The position numbers and the translations under genes were made by a program. From NCBI GenBank assembly GCA_964359095.1, contig CAYHRJ010000025.1, positions 1 through 15,312 on the forward strand: a stretch of DNA of 15,312 bases. Reading direction: 5' to 3'. Below are positions 12,439 to 15,312 of the stretch, piece by piece. Each line of letters begins with the position of its first letter. Position 1 is the stretch's first letter. The notes beneath the pieces were generated by a model. It was not told the DNA's origin. It made no database searches and saw nothing but the letters and a program-made list of their open reading frames with translations. Source of the DNA: JACRJW01 sp964359095 (GTDB lineage: Bacteria; Patescibacteriota; Patescibacteriia; UBA9934; GWF2-40-263).

Positions 12439-15187
12439 ATATACCGTGGCATTTTTTAAACTTCTTCCCACTGCCGCAGTGACACGGTTCATTGCGTCCA
12501 AGTTTTTCCTCTTTTGCTACGGCGATGCCTGAGGAAGACTCAAGCTGTTTGGGGCTACCACCATGACTCACCTTTCCATTGCTCGTATCTGCTGCGCCTT
12601 GCAACATCACGCCCGCTTTTTGAAACACTGAGCGACCGAGTTCCATTTGAACTTTCATGTCCACGGCGTGTTTGGCGTATTTAAAAAATGTGTAAGTGAT
12701 TTCATGGTTGATAGAGCCAAGCAAATTCTGAAACAGACCAAACCCTTCTCGTTTGTATTCGACGAGCGGATCGCGTTGACCATAGCCTTGCAAACCGATG
12801 CCGGTACGCAGCGCACTCATGGCTGCTAGGTGATCGATCCAGAGTGTGTCGATGGATCGAAGAATCACACCGCGTTCGATGTTGTAGATACTCTTGCGAT
12901 CCTCAAAAACGTCATACAGATTGTCATACGCTGTGCGAATGAACTCCATAACCTTCAAAATAACCTCTGTGCGACCTTGAGCAAGAGCTTCTCTGTCTTT
13001 TGTTACGCTTTGAGTCGCGCTCAAGAGTTCTGTTTTCTGTCCGTCCGTGAGCATTACCACGGTTCCAACAGTTTCAATAATTTCCTTCAGATTCCATCCA
13101 CCTTCGCCACCTTCACTACTATGAAACATCACAATCTGCTCCACCTCGCCCTCGATGACGTCCAATACACGATCACGCAGAGCCTCAGGTTCTTCGGCAA
13201 ACAATTCCAAAATCTCAAGCCGGCGTGTGTAGATCACTTCGCGATGCTTGTTCAAAACATCGTCGTACTCGAGCAAGTGTTTGCGTGAATCAAAATGGTA
13301 GCCCTCAACGCGTGTCTGAGCTTTCTCAATGGAGCCTGTGATGAGCTTGTTCTCGATTGGCATGTCATCGGGAATACCAAGACGATCCATCATGCCGCGC
13401 GCGCGATCAGAACCGAAGATGCGCATGAGACCGTCTTCCATCGAGAGATAGAACTGTGTGGATCCTGGATCCCCTTGACGACCAGAGCGTCCACGCAATT
13501 GATTGTCAATGCGCCTGGCATCGTGACGTTCGGTGCCGATCACGTGCAGACCACCAAGTTCCTTCACAAGTACTTCATCTTCTCTCGACGCTGGATTTCC
13601 ACCCAACTTAATGTCCACTCCACGCCCTGCCATGTTGGTCGCGATCGTGACAGATCCTGCGCGTCCAGCCTGCGCAATAATTTCTCCTTCGCGGTCGTGA
13701 TTTTTTGCGTTCAGAACTTCATGACTCACACCAGCGTTTGTAAGCAGCATTGACAACATTTCGTTCTTTTCGACACTCACCGTTCCCACCAAAACAGGTT
13801 GGCCCTTTTGTTGTCTCTGCTGGATCTCGGCAACAACCGCGTCGAACTTTCCTTTCTCGCTCTTGTAGATTCTGTCTCCGAGATCTATTCGTGCGATCGA
13901 TTGGTTCGTTGGAATCTCAACCACTTCCAAATTATAAATCTTGGAAAACTCTTCTGCCTCAGTCGCGGCGGTTCCTGTCATCCCCGCGAGCTTGTGATAC
14001 ATGCGAAACAAATTTTGAAACGTGATGGTTGCCAGTGTGAGGCTCTCGCGCTGAATCGCCACGCCTTCCTTTGCCTCAATCGCCTGATGAATGCCTTCTG
14101 AAAATCGACGGCCTGGCATCAGACGTCCAGTGAACTCATCCACAATAATCACCTCACCTTCCTTGATCACATAATGAACATCCTTCTGATAATTCGCTCG
14201 AGCGCGCAATGCGGAGTCGGCGTAGCGTTGAAACTGTCCCTGATCACCGGCGTAGAGATTCTCGATTCCCAGAGCCTGCTCGATGTGCTCGATCCCTGTC
14301 TCGCTGAGCGTGGCTGCGCGCATTTTCTCATCCACGTTAAAATCTTCGTTCTCCTTCAAACCAGCGACGATCTGCGCAAATCGATAATACAAGTCGTTCG
14401 ACTTCTCCGCTGGTGCCGAGATAATGAGCGGCGTGCGCGCCTCGTCGATCAAAATCGAATCAACCTCGTCCACAATGGCATAATGCAACTCGCGCATCAC
14501 GCATGCTTCAAGGTTGGGCGCCATGTTGTCGCGCAAATAATCGAAACCAAACTGATTGTTCGTGCCGTAGGTAATGTCAGCTGTATAAGCTTCTTTGCGT
14601 GGACACGGACGAAGAAATTCCTCACGTACGTGGAACGACTCCTTCACTACCTCTTCCACCTTGTCCACCTCTTCCACCTTTTTATACCCAGGATCGTACA
14701 GCAAGCCGCCCTCGTGCTGAATCACACCCACACTCATCCCAAGTGCATGAAAAATCTGTCCCATCCACACCGCGTCGCGCCGTGCAAGATAATCATTCAC
14801 CGTCACGAGGTGACAACCTTGTCCGCGCAACGCGTTTGCATACAACGCGAGCGTTGAGGTGAGCGTCTTTCCTTCTCCTGTACGCATCTCTGCAATCTGT
14901 CCACGATGCAACGCAAGCCCACCGATGAGCTGCACATCAAAGTGTCGCTGACCAAGAGTACGCTTGGCAGCCTCTCGAACCACGGCAAAAGCCTCGTACA
15001 CCAAACCATCTAGAATTCCATCCTGTGCAAATCTCGATTTGAATTCTATCGTTTTGGTTTTGAGCTGCTCATCCGTGAGGACAGCAACACCTGCCTCCAG
15101 CGCGTTAATCTGCTGCACTTCACGATCAAGCGCCGCGAGCATTTTCTTGTTTGGATCTCCAAAAAGCAATTTCAAGACTTTCGACAT
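12437..15187 (-). CDS. secA: Preprotein translocase ATPase SecA
   Basis: SecA is the ATP-driven motor that feeds unfolded preproteins into SecYEG. At 916 aa all domains are present: 'DVQLIGGLALHRGQIAEM' (84-101), Walker A 'MRTGEGKT' (101-108), the preprotein cross-linking domain with 'LRPCPRKEAYTADITYGTNN' (192-211), Walker B region 'IVDEVDSILIDEARTPLII' (238-256), the second nucleotide-binding domain ('GTERHDARRIDNQLRGRSGR' in the middle third), the helical scaffold ('RSIDTLWIDHLAAMSALR'), and a C-terminal zinc motif C902-x-C904-x8-C913-H914. Residues 170-183 (KVEEVDKVEEVVKE) are encoded by a 9-bp tandem repeat. ATG at 15187 has no Shine-Dalgarno site, and the predicted promoter would place the transcript start ~3 nt before it. 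The TAG stop lies within another 9-bp repeat. No terminator is visible after it. Confidence 0.97.
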   Translation of the reverse strand: MSKVLKLLFGDPNKKMLAALDREVQQINALEAGVAVLTDEQLKTKTIEFKSRFAQDGILDGLVYEAFAVVREAAKRTLGQRHFDVQLIGGLALHRGQIAEMRTGEGKTLTSTLALYANALRGQGCHLVTVNDYLARRDAVWMGQIFHALGMSVGVIQHEGGLLYDPGYKKVEEVDKVEEVVKESFHVREEFLRPCPRKEAYTADITYGTNNQFGFDYLRDNMAPNLEACVMRELHYAIVDEVDSILIDEARTPLIISAPAEKSNDLYYRFAQIVAGLKENEDFNVDEKMRAATLSETGIEHIEQALGIENLYAGDQGQFQRYADSALRARANYQKDVHYVIKEGEVIIVDEFTGRLMPGRRFSEGIHQAIEAKEGVAIQRESLTLATITFQNLFRMYHKLAGMTGTAATEAEEFSKIYNLEVVEIPTNQSIARIDLGDRIYKSEKGKFDAVVAEIQQRQQKGQPVLVGTVSVEKNEMLSMLLTNAGVSHEVLNAKNHDREGEIIAQAGRAGSVTIATNMAGRGVDIKLGGNPASREDEVLVKELGGLHVIGTERHDARRIDNQLRGRSGRQGDPGSTQFYLSMEDGLMRIFGSDRARGMMDRLGIPDDMPIENKLITGSIEKAQTRVEGYHFDSRKHLLEYDDVLNKHREVIYTRRLEILELFAEEPEALRDRVLDVIEGEVEQIVMFHSSEGGEGGWNLKEIIETVGTVVMLTDGQKTELLSATQSVTKDREALAQGRTEVILKVMEFIRTAYDNLYDVFEDRKSIYNIERGVILRSIDTLWIDHLAAMSALRTGIGLQGYGQRDPLVEYKREGFGLFQNLLGSINHEITYTFFKYAKHAVDMKVQMELGRSVFQKAGVMLQGAADTSNGKVSHGGSPKQLESSSGIAVAKEEKLGRNEPCHCGSGKKFKKCHGI
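14643..14678. repeat. 9-bp tandem repeat (GGTGGAAGA-like) inside secA
   Basis: On the coding strand three good units and one weak unit follow each other: GGTGGAAGA (14678-14670), GGTGGACAA (14669-14661), GGTGGAAGA (14660-14652) and GGTAGTGAA (14651-14643). They encode 'VEEVDKVEEVVK' in the variable loop of the SecA cross-linking domain, just before the conserved 'FLRP.PRKEAY'. The GGTGGA core is the same as in the minisatellite at 19-106. Confidence 0.8.
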
Positions 15188-15196
15188 ACGCGCAGG

Positions 15197-15225
15197 ATTA
15201 TGGCTCTTTTGGTGAAAAAAATCAA
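15197..15225 (-). promoter_or_regulatory. Sigma70-type promoter for secA, near-leaderless start
   Basis: On the minus strand, TTGATT (15225-15220) and CATAAT (15202-15197) are separated by exactly 17 nt. Only 9 nt lie between the -10 element and the secA ATG, so transcription would begin about 2-3 nt before the start codon. This fits the absence of a Shine-Dalgarno motif. The -35 element overlaps the T-run of the upstream terminator. Confidence 0.6.
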
Positions 15226-15247
15226 ACGACGAGACTTGCGCCTCGTC
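15215..15247 (-). terminator. Probable intrinsic terminator of the gene upstream of secA
   Basis: On the minus strand, GACGAG (15247-15242), an 8-nt loop and CTCGTC (15233-15228) form a 6-bp stem. GTTTGA and a run of seven T (15221-15215) follow. It begins 9 nt after the stop codon of the partial gene at the right edge. The six-base gap before the T-run makes it weaker than the secF terminator. Confidence 0.55.
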
Positions 15248-15256
15248 TTTGAATGA

Positions 15257-15312
15257 TTAGACCTGTTGCCAAATAAGCTTATAGCCGAAAAATGTCAGAT
15301 TCGAGCGAAAGC
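15257..15312 (-). CDS. Partial gene, last ~17 codons, product unknown
   Basis: One minus-strand frame is open from the window edge to TAA at 15257-15259 and reads 'FRSNLTFFGYKLIWQQV'. The other two frames hit stops within this stretch. The stop is followed 9 nt later by a terminator hairpin, which supports a real gene end. The fragment is too short to assign a family. Confidence 0.4.
   Translation of the reverse strand, partial: FRSNLTFFGYKLIWQQV

Noticed and set aside
15272..15281. Palindrome ATAAGCTTAT
   Set aside because: A 10-bp perfect palindrome of this base composition is expected by chance, and it lies inside the coding end of the partial gene.
1..15312. CRISPR array, insertion sequence, tRNA or rRNA genes, prophage
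   Set aside because: No regularly spaced direct repeats with unique spacers, no transposase or integrase, no tRNA-like cloverleaf and no rRNA sequence were seen. The tandem arrays are contiguous, without spacers.
1..15312. Alternative genetic code with UGA read as an amino acid
   Set aside because: The HD gene and secD end in TGA at family-consistent C-termini and overlap the next start codon, so TGA acts as a stop.

Overview
The window reads as chromosomal core sequence of a Patescibacteria/CPR bacterium, probably a Parcubacteria lineage near Uhrbacteria or Magasanikbacteria. That placement is inference from protein style, a four-helix-bundle-suffix relic, a membrane-protein/VirD4-like ATPase pair, very tight gene packing, weak Shine-Dalgarno sites, and short repeats embedded in genes. 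UGA is used as a normal stop (secD and the HD-domain gene end in TGA), which argues against the UGA-recoding Gracilibacteria/SR1 groups.

Almost everything is on the minus strand, so it is read from right to left. A gene runs off the right edge (its last ~17 codons are visible) and is followed by a terminator hairpin. Next comes secA, with a promoter that would give a nearly leaderless mRNA. The 316-base stretch after secA (12121-12436) holds two gene relics: the C-terminal part of a four-helix-bundle-suffix protein, and a maf (nucleotide pyrophosphatase) gene reduced to its first ~18 and last ~16 codons in different frames. A divergent kinase-fold gene follows. A good sigma70-type promoter then starts the secD-secF pair, which ends at a clean intrinsic terminator.

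A second compact run follows, with junctions of 2, 3 and 6 nt and then a 4-nt overlap: a membrane-anchored protein of unknown function, a VirD4/TraG-like ATPase with two zinc ribbons, uppP (undecaprenyl pyrophosphate phosphatase), an HD-domain phosphohydrolase, and mnmA (tRNA 2-thiouridylase). On the plus strand at the left edge is a short FecR-like membrane-anchored protein, convergent with mnmA and preceded by a 9-bp minisatellite.

The genes make up an export and envelope block: SecA drives preproteins through SecYEG, SecDF pulls them across, UppP recycles the lipid carrier of the cell wall, and the ATPase/membrane-protein pair looks like a second translocation or DNA-handling machine. The most striking feature is SecD. 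Its extracytoplasmic P1 region carries an inserted parvulin-type prolyl isomerase domain plus a degenerate half-copy, which would place a foldase directly at the translocon exit. The second theme is mobile-looking short repeats. Palindromic or tandem elements sit in frame inside mnmA (three sites), the HD gene and secA, and 9-bp-period arrays also occur between genes.
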